A stretch of DNA of 40,726 bases from a bacterium (GTDB taxonomy: Archaea > Micrarchaeota > Micrarchaeia > Micrarchaeales > CABMGC01): positions 1-40,726 of the forward strand of contig JAKBPE010000009.1 in NCBI GenBank assembly GCA_021829835.1, given 5' to 3'. Shown piece after piece: positions 40,717 through 40,726 of this stretch. The stretch's first letter is position 1. Every line of letters starts with the position of its first letter. The notes under the pieces were generated by a model. It saw only the letters and a program-made list of their open reading frames with translations. It was not told the origin of the DNA and did no database searches. A program made the position numbers and the translations under genes.

Positions 40717-40726
40717 GACCTTCATT
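40715..40726 (+). CDS. start of a gene cut by the window end
   Basis: ATG ACC TTC ATT begins here, 23-32 bases after a TATA box and inside the end of a palindrome. Only four codons are visible, so the product cannot be identified. The promoter layout suggests an autoregulated gene. Confidence 0.35.

Noticed and set aside
40571-40726. Ribosomal or other stable RNA in the last gap
   Set aside because: Only two palindromes and a TATA box are seen; there is no extended pairing or known RNA motif.

Overview
The window looks like a chromosomal segment of a small-genome archaeon, most likely a DPANN lineage near Micrarchaeota (ARMAN-type). The archaeal assignment rests on aIF2 gamma, SRP54, CDC48, archaeal-type SAM synthetase, deoxyhypusine synthase, eS6, eL40, uS13-uS4-uS11 order, TATA boxes about 25 bases before many start codons, and intron-bearing tRNAs. 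The DPANN assignment is an inference from compact spacing, many unrecognised proteins and tRNA introns at unusual places. No rRNA, CRISPR array, integrase or transposase was seen, and no gene-free stretch exceeds about 250 bases.

Layout. 1-4.97 kb: the 3' part of a tRNA-Leu with an apparent T-loop intron, a C39-like protein lacking its cysteine, a SelB-like protein without GTPase motifs, a glycosyltransferase, and metK divergent from an HTH-CBS regulator. 5-7.7 kb: a CCC1/VIT1 transporter, a small membrane protein, and an apt-dys operon. 7.9-11.5 kb: cis-prenyltransferase, DUF2070 and a dolichol-kinase-like protein, probably a polyprenyl-phosphate lipid-carrier operon. 11.5-14.8 kb: a SAM hydrolase/chlorinase-fold protein, the uS13-uS4-uS11 operon and ribulose-phosphate epimerase. 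14.9-18 kb: a 45-residue zinc-ribbon gene missing from the ORF track, then a same-strand group of GCS2-like ligase, class I amidotransferase, tRNA-Ser and a bacterial-type glutathione transferase. This group is the best candidate for an undescribed system (gamma-glutamyl thiol metabolism).

18-24.2 kb: class II LysRS, tRNA-Lys, small enzymes, and an A+T-rich island of three orphan genes with a perfect palindrome and a row of iteron-like repeats, followed by a GNAT gene and tRNA-Pro. 24.2-25.8 kb: an eL40-wHTH-DUF2666-histidine phosphatase operon. 26-31 kb: DUF192, CDC48, eS6, Nudix, aIF2 gamma. 31-35.4 kb: DHH phosphoesterase, orphan proteins, a coiled-coil wHTH gene ending in a hairpin terminator, and membrane proteins. 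35.6-40.7 kb: tRNA-Ile(UAU) with a 35-base intron, SRP54, an operon of coiled-coil protein, 48-residue protein and a large, sequon-rich surface protein, and finally a promoter with a 24-base palindrome over the start codon of a gene that runs off the window.

How the genes fit together. Translation and protein targeting dominate (ribosomal proteins, aIF2 gamma, LysRS, SRP54, five tRNAs, deoxyhypusine synthase for aIF5A). A second theme is the lipid-carrier operon plus a glycosyltransferase, which could supply N-glycans for the sequon-rich surface protein. A third is SAM and adenine turnover (metK, SAM hydrolase family, apt beside dys). Three of the five tRNAs carry introns, one of them in the T-loop, so this organism should have a splicing endonuclease with relaxed specificity.
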